From positions 2,480,001-2,544,000 of the forward strand of contig JABELC010000003.1 in NCBI GenBank assembly GCA_028455995.1: a DNA stretch of 64,000 bases. Direction: 5' to 3'. This DNA is from Scleromitrula shiraiana (Eukaryota > Ascomycota > Leotiomycetes > Helotiales > Sclerotiniaceae). Within the stretch, counting starts at the first letter, position 1, and each line of letters begins with the position of its first letter. The notes beneath the pieces were generated by a model that made no database searches, was not told where the DNA came from, and saw only the letters and a program-made list of their open reading frames with translations. Made by a program: the position numbers and the translations under genes. Below are positions 33,643 to 45,190 of the stretch, piece by piece.

Positions 33643-33842
33643 AATCAATATCTCAAATTTGAGCTCCGTGGTATACTTCTTAGGATGGTGGACAGCACAG
33701 CACAGCACAGCACAGCATAACACAGTACAGTACAGCATAGCAGGGGAATCGATATCGACTCGCTATTCGAAATGTCATATATATGGGTGGTGATTGATAT
33801 CTATGGACTCGGAGGGCGGGATGGGGTGGGAAATTACATGTA

Positions 33843-33870
33843 CAGTGACCCACAACACATATTTAAGCGA
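33843..33870 (+). repeat. Left terminal inverted repeat
   Basis: Starts CAGTGACC. Positions 33859-33870 are the 12-bp core shared with the right end. Confidence 0.65.
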
Positions 33871-35194
33871 ATTTTAAAAAAACGAGTTTTTATACGTCGA
33901 ACCTCAATTATACTTTTTTTATATTAATTACAATATCTCTAATATACATTTCTTTATATTCAATAAATGATAATAAGGTTAAAAAGCAGTATTTTAATCT
34001 ATATCAATATAATAAAATCGCTAACAAAATAGAAAAAAAGACTAATTTATACAAAATCGCTAAAGATTTTAATTTAAATAAAAACATAATTCAATATATT
34101 ATATAACAAAATAAATTATACAATAAAAGAGAATTTTTGTTTCGAATCTCTTAATAAAAATTATATACTAATCGAGATAAATATTCTATTATATATTTTA
34201 TATAATTATATCTAAAAACAACTTATTAAAAAATGATTGATATATATAGGATATAATACTTGATTATTATTATTAAGAAGATTTTAAAAATATATAGAAT
34301 ATTCAATTAGAGGGTTAAAAAAAGATTAAAACTTATATTAAAATATATATTTAAATGATTTATATGGTGTTTGAAATAGAGAAAATAGATTGTAGAAAAA
34401 TAAGGATTAATTTATTAGAATGATAAATATTTTATTGAATAAAAATAAAATAATCGGTAAAAATAAATATTTTGTATTCCAAATAAAATATATAATTTTA
34501 AAATAATGCAAATTTATAATATATATAAAAATATAAAGATTATAATTTAGAAATATTTTTAGGATATTAAATATATGAATTTATATATAATAGATCAAGA
34601 TTTTGAATCGAAAAAATATAGGTATAGTGTAAATTTATACCTCGAGATGCTCGATATAGAAGTTTAATTTATATTTGAATAGTTAGATTTAAAATATCAA
34701 TTTTAATAAAATAATGTATTTATATATCGCATTTATAAGATAAAAAAATGATTTGAAAATCGAAAGATTTTTTTAATTATTAATTAGTTTTTATATTCCT
34801 TTAACTTTAACTCTATTGAATATATTTGATATTATTTTAAAGTAAAAATGATAAAGATATTTTTAAAGTTTAAGTATGTAAAAAATTAAATAGAGGATAA
34901 TTGGCAATATTTAAAATTCTATTTATAAATAATATAAAATATATTAAATGATTTTTTATTTAAAAATTTATATTTTAATATATTTAATAAAATCGAGGTT
35001 TATATAGTTATATAAAGATAATATATAAAATATTGAATTTTATTATAATATTATTATTATAAAATTTATATTATATTATAAATCGAATTATGAATTTTCT
35101 ATTTTATTAAAATTATAAAATTATAATTATTGGTTAATTTTTAATTAAATTTAAAAAAATGATGATACAATAATAAATTAGGGTGATTTTGAGC

Positions 35195-35222
35195 TCGCTT
35201 AAATATAAGTTGCCTAGTACTA
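35195..35222 (-). repeat. Right terminal inverted repeat
   Basis: Read on the minus strand from 35222 it starts TAGTACTAGGCAAC and then carries the same 12-bp core. Confidence 0.65.
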
Positions 35223-35224
35223 TA

Positions 35225-36285
35225 CAGTATTATACATATACATATTCCATATCTATATCTATATCTATATCTATATCTATATCTATATTTATATTCATAT
35301 TCATATCAGGTGTATAATTAGTTGTATTTGTATTTACGATTGGAAATACATCTATTGTATGACCGAATATCTGGATATCCGGATATCCGGATATATGTGT
35401 GCATGGGCTGAGATTCATCGTATGTGCTGGGCCTGGTTGGGAATTTGCGGATGGATAGATAGATAGATAGATGGATAGATAGATGGTATATCATACACAC
35501 GGTAGCGCGGGATATAATACCGGTTGATCAATAAATGAAATATATATCCAATAGTATGAATGAGAGAACTAGATTAGTAGATAGTTCCAGATGGATCCAG
35601 TTGGTTCAATTTGTGGGATTTGGTATTGCCAGTGCGTGTGGGTGTGGGTGTGGGTGTGGGTGTTTTTTGCTGTATATAGTAGTAGGTGAGTTGGTTGGAA
35701 TAGATGGTTTGTTTATGGGGGGGTAGATGGTAAGTTGTATGGAATGTATGGGATGTATGGAATATATCGAATATGGGTGCAATGTATTCTAGCTGGAAGT
35801 TTGGATGTGGATGGAAAAGGATGGGATGGAAAAGGATTGTAGGAGGGATAGTGAATAGATGAGAGTAGAGTAATCGAGTGCTAATGAGATTTTCCCACCT
35901 AGTTTAGAGAAGCACTTATCATGCATACTATTATATTAACTGTCTATTTTGACCTAATGTACACTCATCTTTAGCCAAGGCACTAAATAAACATCATGGA
36001 TAAATATGTTGTTTTTGAGTTTATGTGTTTTTTATTGTGATAGATTCTGTTTCTTGATTCTGTGTTTTTTTTTTTCTTTTTGGGGTATAAAAGAGAGGAG
36101 AACTCCCATATACTGATTTAACTCTCAATCCGAATCGACAAGTCTCTCTTCCTCATAATCCAACGCTCGAAACTCGTCATTACTCTTGATATCATGTATT
36201 CATCCTGTCTAACTCTCTCCACGTATTCCTTCATCTCCCCTTTCCCGCTTCCCACTAATATCTTCCATGTCCTTCCACTATTCAT
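35225..36285. other. Intergenic with hexamer and tetramer repeats
   Basis: (ATCTAT)n lies at 35248-35290, GATA units at 35453-35483 and GTGTGG/GTGGGT at 35636-35663. A canonical TATAAAAG at 36086-36093 points rightward. No gene I can support ends or begins here on the + strand. Confidence 0.6.
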
Positions 36286-37473
36286 TTATTTCCTTCTATT
36301 TTGCTGCATCATCAAGATCTGCACCATTCTTATGAAAATGTTTAAGAAATCCAACTCCAGCGAAATACTCTCATTAACTGCATCTCTTCTGACCAACCCC
36401 CTCTCGGCCATTCTAGCATGCGCCAAAACCTTCTGCACATCATAAAGAGTGAACCCTCCAAAGACGGCCAACCCACCCCACAACCAGATGTTTTCGGTAA
36501 AGGCGAGAGTTCGAACTGCGGTTGCAGGAAGGATTAATGGAGCAAATCCAGATACGGCGACGAGAGCGCATCCAGCAAGGAGAGGTCCACCGAGATAGAG
36601 GTATTTTTCTTGTTTAGCGGTTGCACCGACGAAGGAGAGGGATCCCATCATGGCGATTGTGTAGAGACCGGCGCGACCGATAATGGCGGGGGGTGCCATG
36701 AAGAGGAGGGGAGCGATAAATGCGGCTTGGGTTACGTTGAAAGCGGTCCAGAGACCATATTTTTGAATGTAGCTGTTTATAGAATATTAGCTTCTATCTA
36801 CCAAGATAGGTAAAAAGAAAACAAGGCAAAAAACTCACTTGCTAGGGTCTGTAGCTCTGGTTCCCATCATAGTTCCAATGCTCAATCCAATACCTCCAAT
36901 CATGACAACCCATGGATTAGTAGCCATCATGCGGTACACGAAACCACTTTGGAACATGGCGCGGGCACTGAGTCCAATGATACCGATTCCAATTCCAGTA
37001 TGCATAAATGTGTCATTCAGATATTCTCGTTCGTAAAGTGGCATTCCTCCATCTTCGCGGGTCTCTCTGTTGAATACCTGAAACATTCGATGTTAGCATA
37101 TGGTGCATAGATGGATACGATGAAGGAGTATAGGTATAAGAAAAATAGAAGTGGGAAGGGATGCAAGAAGAGGGGAACATACCAAATTGATAGCCAACAA
37201 AGTTCCTCCAAACATAGCACCTCCTACAACTAATTTCTGCACCAATGAAGCATTTGGTACGTGAACAGCTGGTTGCTGAAGATAAGTCCTCCTTGATTGT
37301 CTGAATGCATTCTTAGCTAAGGAAGAAGTGGTACCGGTGCGCGATGTGAAGAAATTGGATATTGGGCGAGAGGAATGAAAAGCTCTTGCGGGGGTAGATT
37401 TGATGATGGTTTTAGTGGTGAGTGTGGTGAGGGCACCAGTTAATTTCAAAGGTTGGCGCATTATGAATGCCAT
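36286..37473 (-). CDS. Mitochondrial Bax-inhibitor-1 family protein (GHITM/MICS1-like)
   Basis: Three exons, 37473-37183, 37077-36839 and 36772-36286, give 338 aa. Introns are GTATGT...TTCAG and GTGAGT...AACAG. The basic, Ser/Thr-rich N-terminus (MAFIMRQPLKLTGALTTLTT, then PARAFHSSRPISNF) is a typical mitochondrial presequence. About seven TM helices follow, with the family's Gly-rich segments (HTGIGIGIIGLSARAMF, WVVMIGGIGLSIGTMMGT) and the C-terminal block WLWGGLAVFGGFTLYDVQK, then ESISLELDFLNIFIRMVQIL, which is highly conserved in BI-1 proteins. Relatives reside in the inner mitochondrial membrane and affect cristae and ion exchange. That function is inferred from family. Confidence 0.93.
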
Positions 37474-38262
37474 CTTGAGATGAATGTAACAACGTTATTT
37501 GATATATGATATGTTATTCTATGCAGATGGTTGTGGTTGGTATGGTTTTATAATAGATGGCAAAAGAGAGGGAAAAGGAAGAAGGGAAGCTTGGTGGTGG
37601 TGGTGGTGGTGATGTCGTTCGGAGTTAAGAAAGAATGCTCTGGAATCTGAAGCGAGGCAGTAATTGTTAACGCCACCTCGAACTCCGTCAGTCACTACTG
37701 TATATAAATTATTTATGAACAAACGCAAAACTTTCCTATCAACTTACAGCAATGGATTTCAAGTCTCTTTCTACAAAGAGAGTTTTCTCTTGTGATTGGT
37801 ATTAATTCATGCTATTTGTGATGATATATTATGTATACCATCAAATGCTGGTGAAGAACTCGACAACTCATGTACTGTCTGTCCATTGATGTATATATTC
37901 ATTCAATGACTCAACTGATTCTCGGTCGAAGCATCAGTATCTCACTTCTTGCTATACATTCGTTGGATACTGACTGACATGACTTCTATGGGTGAAGGAA
38001 TCATTCGGTGCTAGCTTATTCACATTATCTTTAGATTTTAATTCGATTGGTTTTCATAACGATACATTGAGGTTGAAATGTGCTCTTCACCCTATGGGGC
38101 ATCTATCCGAGCTGGAACTGTCAAAGTCGCTGTTAGAACTTAGTTAGAAGTGGACAAACCAACCTGCTCTTCTTCACCTTTACATACACTCACTGTCGGT
38201 ATCCTCATCGGTTCTGTGCAATCATTTCTATCTAAAGTGGTGAAAATCACGATATTCAACCG
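37474..38262. other. Intergenic, no gene seen
   Basis: Promoter of the mitochondrial BI-1 gene plus AT-rich spacer. (GGT)n lies at 37591-37610. Confidence 0.6.
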
Positions 38263-40585
38263 ATGTCCAGACATACATGTTCGTACCAGCCATTACTCCA
38301 GCAGGATAGCATTCGACTACTAATCCTTGAGCCTGCGAATGAAAATGGGATAAAATGTAGTCTTGTCCATACAACATTGTCTGAATGCGATACCGACTTC
38401 GTGGATCACTTTATCGCGCTGTCTTATGTATGGGGGACTACTTTTTTCTCCAAAATTATCTGGGTTGACAATCAACCTGTTTAGATCACAGCAAATCTTT
38501 TCGGTGCACTTAGATATATCCGAGATGGTACCAGAAGACTCAGGTTGTAGGCTGATGCATTGTGCATCAACCAACAAGATAATGAAGAGAAGGGACATCA
38601 AATTCCTATGATGCTGAAGATATATACAGTCGCTTTCCGGACAATTATTTACCTTGGAACTTCCAACTTGGTAGGAGAGCAAGATATCGATCTTAATGTT
38701 ATAATGCGACGATCACAAAATCAAGAAGTACTTCGCCTAAACTTTTGTAACGTTATTTTGGCCCACTCGTGGTTCCGACGTGTGTGAGTTTTTTAAGAAC
38801 TTATATCATCTAGAGATCCATGAATTCATTGTGGGAAAACACGAGTTCGTTGGGGTGCCTTTTACGCTTTTGTCAACAAAACTTCATCATGTGTATCTGG
38901 GGATTCAGATTCCGAGATAGAGTCTCAGAATCAGTTTTTGCCTGACTTGCTACAAGGTTAGCTCTTGATAAACTATCCAAAAGAGCTAGGACAGGGTACA
39001 ATCTCTTGGTTCACATGCAGAAGGCTCGTGATAACATGAGAAAAGGTGACATCGTTGTACAAACACCATTATTAGATCTATTGACATCTCGGAGTGGCCT
39101 TGAAGCAACAGATCCAAGAGACCTCATATTTGCCCATTCCGGACTTGCTTCGGATGGCTTACACCCAAGTCTTGCAGTTGACTACTCCAAGTCATGCATC
39201 CAAGTATTTAACGATTTTGCGAAATATCAAATGGACGCGACGAGCAGTTTTCGAATTCTATCATTCATCAACCTGCATCTCCCGATCGACTTGAAGGCCT
39301 AGCGACATGGGCTCCAGACTGGACCAATACTCAAAGAGTGAATACCTGTGACAACATTTTTCAAGTTCCAGCTAGACCAAATAATGATTTCGGGAGCTCC
39401 AGCTTTAGTGTTGACCTAGGAAGTTCCATGAACAGCCCAATCGCGTGTATCAAGCAATCTACTATTTCATGCATAGCTACTCTTGCTGGTGTTGTGACGC
39501 ATACCAGTATTCCGTTGTCTGGAGCTCGAATTGAACAATCAAAACGAGAACGGTTCACATCAGAGTTAGCCAACCTTCTTCAGAGAGTGTGGGATTGGAA
39601 TGTCTTGCAACAGGATTTTATATATTTGTGCGAAGAAATATATAATGCATAGAGAGATGTCATTAGAAATGATAATCTCTTACCACAACTTCCAAATCTC
39701 ACAAGTGATTCCAGATATGTTTGTTTATCGGATATAGAACATAGCGATTTCACCCAAACTTCATCGGGCCGTTATATATCATTTGATGGCTGTGTTCCAT
39801 TCAATTCACCTTATAGACTTTGGGGACTGGCTCATGATATCCTTAAGGGGCATAAGCCTCTCCTAGATAACTTATATCACCGACCGTGTACAGCTGATAT
39901 CCTTATCAAATATTTCCTTCCGAGCTTCAATAAAGATACGGTTGATGGGAAAGCGCTCGTGTTGTCAACAGCCGAAGGCCACTATCTCATACTAGGTCCT
40001 GCGTCAACACAAATCAATGATGGAGTTTTTGCCCCTTTTCCACCCGACACTTATCATCCATACTATGTGATCCGTCCCACTGTGGAAGCAACCGGCCTAG
40101 GTGACGATGATCAAGATTTATTTAAAAGGGTCAAGATGGAGTTTACAAGCGATTGGAAACATTTTCCCCCAAGCACTTTAGCTAATATATATATGTTACA
40201 AATGAAAGAGTGGGTAGACGATATGCATACTCTGAGTTGTTCGATAGTGAGAGAAATTTACGCTGCCAGTCTTCAATACGAGGATAGTTATGTCATGGTT
40301 CCTGACTATTGTCTGAAAACTAACGATATTGACCATGTGATCGAAGGTCCATTTGGGGACATACTTGACAGAATAAATAGCTTCTATTTTAGAAGGCCAA
40401 TAATGCCATCTTGGAGGTACATGAAGGAAGCAATCTTCATGACACATCCGCTTAGAGACAAATTTGATTTCATGAAAATGATAGCCAAGAGGTATTTAGA
40501 AAGGCCAGAAGAAAAGCCCTTGAGGATGTCTCACGATGATTCCTGGGACAACGAATCACGGATATTTGTTCTAACAATATATTGA
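38263..40585 (+). pseudogene. HET-domain (heterokaryon incompatibility type) gene, decayed
   Basis: The first frame carries the HET signature: FIALSYVWGT, then ADALCINQQDNEEKGHQI and YTVAFRTIIYLG. It is interrupted by TAG 38482 (after DNQPV) and TAG 38548 (before ADALCINQ, where the family has Trp), both in the same frame. After AHSWFRRV at about 38787 the reading passes through a degraded stretch (HCGKTRVRWGAFYAF) to a segment ending TDPRDLIFAHSGLASD. It then shifts frame by one base near 39270-39290 to enter PDRLEGLATWAPDWT, typical of this family. TAG 39650 breaks the third section, and the final 208 residues (39959-40585) are open. HET proteins trigger cell death on non-self fusion. This copy cannot make a full protein without suppressing at least four lesions. 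Confidence 0.82.
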
Positions 40586-40917
40586 GATTTGGAATTTTCA
40601 ACCCAGCCTTCTCATCGAGTTTTGAGGTCTAAACCACATTTTGATGCAATAGAAGCGAAAATAAATTAATATGTATATATTCATTTCTTTCTATATACAA
40701 GTAGGTCAGGTTATGTTTTAAACCTTTTCCCCTTTCCAACCCAGTGTTGGAACATCTATTCTATTATTTAATTTCGATGCAAATTCTATCTATCTTATTC
40801 CGTCCACCCTAAAATCACCTAGCCAACAACCAAGCAATCATAACCCTCCCCTTTTTCCTCTCCCCCCCCTTCCCTCTCCCCTCCCCTCACAACCACCAAC
40901 CACCAACCACCAAACCC
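40586..40917. other. Convergent spacer, C-rich right half
   Basis: AT-rich to about 40790, then nearly G-free C-rich sequence running into the ALDH coding region. ACCAACC repeats lie at 40890-40912. CCCTAAACCCTAAA at 40915-40928 looks telomere-like but overlaps the ALDH stop. Confidence 0.6.
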
Positions 40918-41350
40918 CTAAACCCTAAACGTAACCGTCTTCCCCCTTACCCACTCCTCCAACCCCACACTCCCAAACCGCCCCCACCCACTCTCCTTAA
41001 CGCCCCCATGCGGCAACCCCGCCTCATCATGCACACTCCCCAACTCCCCATTAACATGCACAGCGCCGCATTCCACCTCCCTCGCAAACTTGAGCGCCAG
41101 CCCTAGATCCGCCGTGTAGATGCCGCTGCTGAGGCCGTAGGTTGTGTCGTTGGTGAGGGATATGGCGGAGGAGAGGGACGAGATGGGGTGGATGGTTAGG
41201 AGGGGGGAGAAGGCTTCGGTGGTTTGGAGGAACATGGTGGGGGTTAGGGAGGTGAGGATTACGGGTTGGAGGGGAAGGGGGTGGGTTGAGGAAGATGGAG
41301 AAGGGGTGGGGAGTGTAGGGGGGTAGACAAGGGTTGCGCCTTTTGAGAGG
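40795..41350. other. C-rich to G-rich skew block (switch near 41110)
   Basis: C-rich 40795-41100, of which about 120 bp is outside the gene. G-rich 41110-41350. It covers ALDH exon 2. Confidence 0.6.
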
Positions 41351-42505
41351 GCGTCGGCGATCAGGGTTTGGTTTGTGCGAACTCCGGCTGCGTTGATGAG
41401 GGTTTGTGGGGTGGGGAAGAGACGCTCTGTTGCTGCTATCAGGAGTTTGGTGCTGGGTTATTTATTAGTTTGGTTTTCTGGTGATTTCATTCCATATGTT
41501 ATATATCATCCGACCAAACGCGCCCCAAATGTCAAGACCAAAAATAAGAGATAACAGAACGAAGACGGGAAAATAAATAGAAACTCACAATTCCTCCAAA
41601 CACACCTCACTAACCAAAACTCTATCTGTACTCATACAAATCTGCCCCGCATTCAAAAAAGCCCCCTTAACACACTCTTCCGCCGCCCTCTCCAAATCCG
41701 CATCATGCCAAACCGTAACCGAGTTCTTGCCCCCCAACTCCAACAAACACGGTTTCAAACACCTCCCCGCCATCTCCGCCACTATCCTCCCCACCCTCGT
41801 ACTCCCCGTAAAATTCACCTTCTTCACAATCGGACTCTCAATCAACTGTTTCGTCACAGCCGGTGCATCATCCGCCGAACACATGATGAGATTCAATACT
41901 CCCGGTGGAAGACCCGCTTCGTGCAGGATGCGACAGATGTGGTAGAAACATTTGGGGGAGTGTTCGGGCGCTTTGAGGATAGCGCAATTTCCGGCGGCGA
42001 GCGCGTACGCTATACTGCGGATTCCGAGGATGTAGGAAGCGTTCCAGGGAGCGATGGCGAGGATTACTCCGTAGGGTTCTTGGAGAACGAGTGCATGTGT
42101 GTTGGGGGATGAGGTGCTGGGGATAGTTCCTTGGATGGTGGAGAGACGACCGGCTACGTCGAGGAGAATTTCTCGCGCGAGTGAGAGGTTGAAGTTGGCC
42201 CAGGTGGGGATGCATCCGGTTTCTTGGAGCATGGTTTCTGAGAGGAGGGGGGCCTGTTCTGAGAAGAGAGTGGCGGCGCGGAGAAGGATGTTGCGTTTTT
42301 GAGGCGGGGGCGTGCTGCGCCAGGTTGGGAAGACATTTTGGGCGGTGGTGAGAGCGAGATCGATGGTGGAGGGGTCGGCGGAACTGCAGTTGTGCACGTG
42401 AGTACCGGTAGATGGAGATATAACGGGGAATGTTTTGGGTGTGTAGCGGGGTTGATTGTTTATGAGGAGGGGAATTGTATCATTGTTCTCTTCCGATTTT
42501 GACAT
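40918..42505 (-). CDS. NAD(P)-dependent aldehyde dehydrogenase (salicylaldehyde/vanillin-type)
   Basis: Exons 42505-41589 and 41452-40918 give 483 aa. The intron (GTGAGT...CCCAG) joins CLEEF to TKLLIAATERL. The start MSKSEENND is preferred to an in-frame extension upstream that lacks ATG support. Catalytic elements: oxyanion Asn155 in APWNAS, Lys178 of LKAPEHS, general base Glu256 in LLELGGKNS, nucleophile Cys290 in NAGQICMSTD. The C-terminal GLSSGIYTADLGLALKFA and GGVKESGWGRFGSVGLEEW are classic ALDH. Sequence style is closest to fungal salicylaldehyde or aromatic aldehyde dehydrogenases, but substrate assignment is inference. Both exons are covered by separate C/G skew blocks, which give unusual codon use. 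Confidence 0.93.
41590..42480. other. C-rich to G-rich skew block (switch near 41930)
   Basis: C-rich 41590-41880, G-rich about 41950-42450. It covers ALDH exon 1, a second block within the same gene separated by the AT-rich intron. Confidence 0.55.
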
Positions 42506-43711
42506 TTTGAATGGATTATCTACTTTTAATCTCAATCAATCTTTATATAAATTCTGCTCCTTGGCAAAAAAAATGAAGGAAAATAAGCAAAGTTTGAAAA
42601 TAGGAGAAAACTATAAGAGAAAGAATGATATCTTATACTTATGACAGCACGTGAAGCTATCATTATTTCTTATAAATAGATTCCATCTAGTTTACTCACT
42701 AGACCCCCATAATGTCATAATGTGGAGAAAGTAGATGAATTCTGGCGATTCTCCAATTGTTTCATCATCAATTTCAACACTAATTTTGACACTAATGGTG
42801 GGGATAATGGAGTCACTATTTAAGTGTCATCTACTATAGATTATCGAAGCGCTAATGCGGCATCCAGAAGGGGAACGAGAGAGGAGAAATAAGAAGCAAT
42901 TGATCAATAAATAGGTGATGATGAAAATGTGAATATAATCCTGTATATAAAAACCATTGTCTTGTTAATCATGAACACCCGGGTCGTAATAAAGTTGAAG
43001 ATGCAGCCAATATTCAACGTGAGTCGTGCTACGATAGGATAGAGAAGTATCTATCAGGAAGATAGGATAGGTATGTAAACGGAAACCGAAAACTTTCCCG
43101 GTAATTAGTTGATCAATCTATCAATCACTAATTGATAGCAAATAAGTTAACTAGGTAAATATGAAATCCCACTCCCAGTCCCGGATGGTATGTATCTCCT
43201 TAGAATTACATGGACACCACAGACCTACAAATACTACTACTAAAATTATCATCTCGCCCCATATTGAATGATCATCACATCACAACAAGGTATCACCAAC
43301 CAATAAAATGCAATAAATAAATAAATATGTAATTCTAAAGTATCCATCATCAACATCCCCCATCTCAATATCCAATATTAAACAATTATCCTATCTTTCG
43401 CATCATGAATTATGCCTTATGTTCAATCCAATTCGATCCATAACGACGAACTCGTACGCCCGTTGCAACTCCCCGAGCGAATGAAGGGGTATCATTATTC
43501 TTATTCTTGTTCTTATTCTTATCCATATCCATATTCCTTTCTTTCACTTCCTCTCCATTCATTGTAAATCCATAATCAACCAATAGATCAAATACCATCA
43601 ACCATATCTTTACATGTATCGAATATCAATCACATCGCCCCCACCGATCCGTGTTCGTTCATCTGGCGGTCTTTCGCCGAATGACAAAAAGAACAATTCG
43701 GGTCAACAAGT
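42506..43711. other. Intergenic, no gene seen
   Basis: AT-rich. A 63-aa minus-strand frame at 43410-43601 has an (Asn-Lys)n stretch from a TTCTTA repeat and no motif. The rest holds nothing recognisable. Confidence 0.6.
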
Positions 43712-45190
43712 TTAGTTTCCAGGAATTAAACAAGCAGAAGTCCCACATTGATTTCCAAATCTCCTACTAGTCAAAGGTTGAGGAATCAAGCCCGCTCTCG
43801 TAAGATTCTGGAAATGCCATTCAGGAGCCGACTCAGTCTTCCAAGTCCAAAATACCCATCCCGCATGAGCCTCATAGGCATCAAATTGAGCTTCCATGAA
43901 GTAAGCCAAGTTAGTTTTATCAACCGCGAGTAACCCATCTACTGTTCCTTGGTATTTGGTTTGACAACTTCCGTAGACCGCGGTACTGCCAGGATATGTA
44001 CCATCATATCTTGAGCCAATTCCGAAACCATTCAACCACTTTGCGCAGTCTGTTTGGGCACCGGTGAATTCTCCAACTATGGTCCATTTATCAGTGGCGG
44101 CTATTGAACCTGCCTGACCGCAAGCAACTCGGACGTGATCACATGGTTTCATGGCAACTTCACCGAAGGAGAAAATTTGGTAGATGTGGGTGTCGAGAAT
44201 TACATCGTTAACTCCGGATTGATAGTTCATAAATCCATTCCACCATTGTGGACCAAGAAATGCATCATGGATGACAACAGCAGTATCTCCATTTGCATTC
44301 CTTACGTTTCCCCAACCGTCATAGTAGAATTGTTTGACTGCACCCATGTTGAGTGCCCAGTTGGCTGGCTCGTTCAGAAGCTCAATTCCTGTAACCACGT
44401 CTGTGGCCGGGGCGTAACGATATGCGAGGGTCTGGATGGCAGTTAGGGTTTGCTTGGTAGTGTCACCTTGTGTCCATGTAATTGGCCCTTTCTTTCCGGA
44501 GTTGTCGAAGCTAAAATGATGATTAGTAATTAGACAATGTAGAGTTCAAAGGTGACCAAACCCATTTTGGCTACCCGGAGCTATTCAACTGTAAGTAAAT
44601 CACCATTTCAAAATTTGAAGCAGTACTTGCCTCCATGGACATCTAGAATAACCTTTAGCCCCGCTTGTCTTGCCCAACCAATAGCTTTATCCAGATATCC
44701 CAACTGTCCTTGAACGTAAGGATCACCAGGTAGAGGATTCAAGGCCCAGTATCCAATCGGTATGCGAACATGATTCAATCCAATGCTAGCGATCTCGTTG
44801 AAGTCTTGTTGTGTAATCCAAGTAGCCCAATGCGCGTTCAATAAATTTTGGGCCGCAGATTTACCCAGCGTTTGAGTGAGTGTATATCTATAATAGAAGG
44901 GCATTAGCTGTTGTTTGCTTATCGATTCAATATAACTTGAAAGCACTAACTCGTCTACCCAAGATCCGTAGAACAGTGATGGAGTTATCCAAGGTTCAAG
45001 AACGAACCATCCGCCTAGATTTACTCCACGGACTTTATTGTTATTGTAATCGAAGCTTAATCCCTTCTTCTTGAGACTATAGAGATATCAGCAACATTCA
45101 GAAGTATAGCATCGGCATTTCCCACAATGGTGTGGCTTCAGTCATAAGCAGACATACTGCGAAGACAAAAGCCTTCAGCGATGATTTCAT
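43712..45190 (-). CDS. Secreted GH5 exo-beta-1,3-glucanase
   Basis: Five exons, 45190-45126, 45076-44951, 44887-44631, 44580-44562 and 44510-43712, give 421 aa. MKSSLKAFVFAVCLLMTEA is a signal peptide. The mature protein shows GVNLGGWFVLEPWITPSLF, DEYTLTQTLG, then NHVRIPIGYWAL, LDVHGAPGSQNG, acid/base Glu203 in IELLNEPAN, and nucleophile Glu303 in IVGEFTGAQ, which are the GH5_9 hallmarks. Length fits Exg1-type enzymes (about 400-450 aa). Intron 1 has a weak GTGGGA donor. Intron 3 uses GC instead of GT (GCAAGT...ATAG). Exon 4 is 19 nt, encoding the turn after LDVHGA. Its role is trimming of cell-wall or host/other-fungus beta-glucan. Confidence 0.93.

Larger units (their letters stand above)
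33241..33842. other. Microsatellite cluster downstream of the CNB/F-box gene
   Basis: Tandem pentamers GGTAT (33261-33305), CGCAT/TGCAT (33368-33434), GAATGAAC-like units (33470-33540), hexamer GGAAGA (33593-33642) and pentamer CAGCA with variants (33689-33740). No gene. Confidence 0.8.
33843..35222. mobile_element. AT-rich, probably RIP-mutated pogo/Fot1-like (Tc1/mariner superfamily) DNA transposon relic
   Basis: A 1380-bp segment of extreme AT content has sharp borders, flanked by TA on both sides (33841-33842 and 35223-35224), as in TA target duplications. Its ends form an imperfect inverted repeat of about 28 bp (19 of 28 match) sharing the uninterrupted core ATATTTAAGCGA. Most mismatches are transitions. 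Near the left end, + strand translation gives a decayed helix-turn-helix (KTNLYKIAKDFNLNKNIIQY) with stops after it, resembling the psq-type HTH of pogo/Fot1 transposases. Farther on are Trp-poor fragments with many TAA codons. Near-total loss of C and G while the ends stay readable fits repeat-induced point mutation. It is shorter than typical intact members (about 1.8-1.9 kb), so it is probably also internally deleted. Confidence 0.72.

Noticed and set aside
40915..40928. CCCTAAACCCTAAA resembling interstitial telomere repeat
   Set aside because: Only two degenerate units, overlapping the ALDH stop codon and the C-rich arm. Not a telomeric tract.
43410..43601. 63-aa minus frame with Asn-Lys repeat
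   Set aside because: Built on a TTCTTA repeat, with no motif or splice context.
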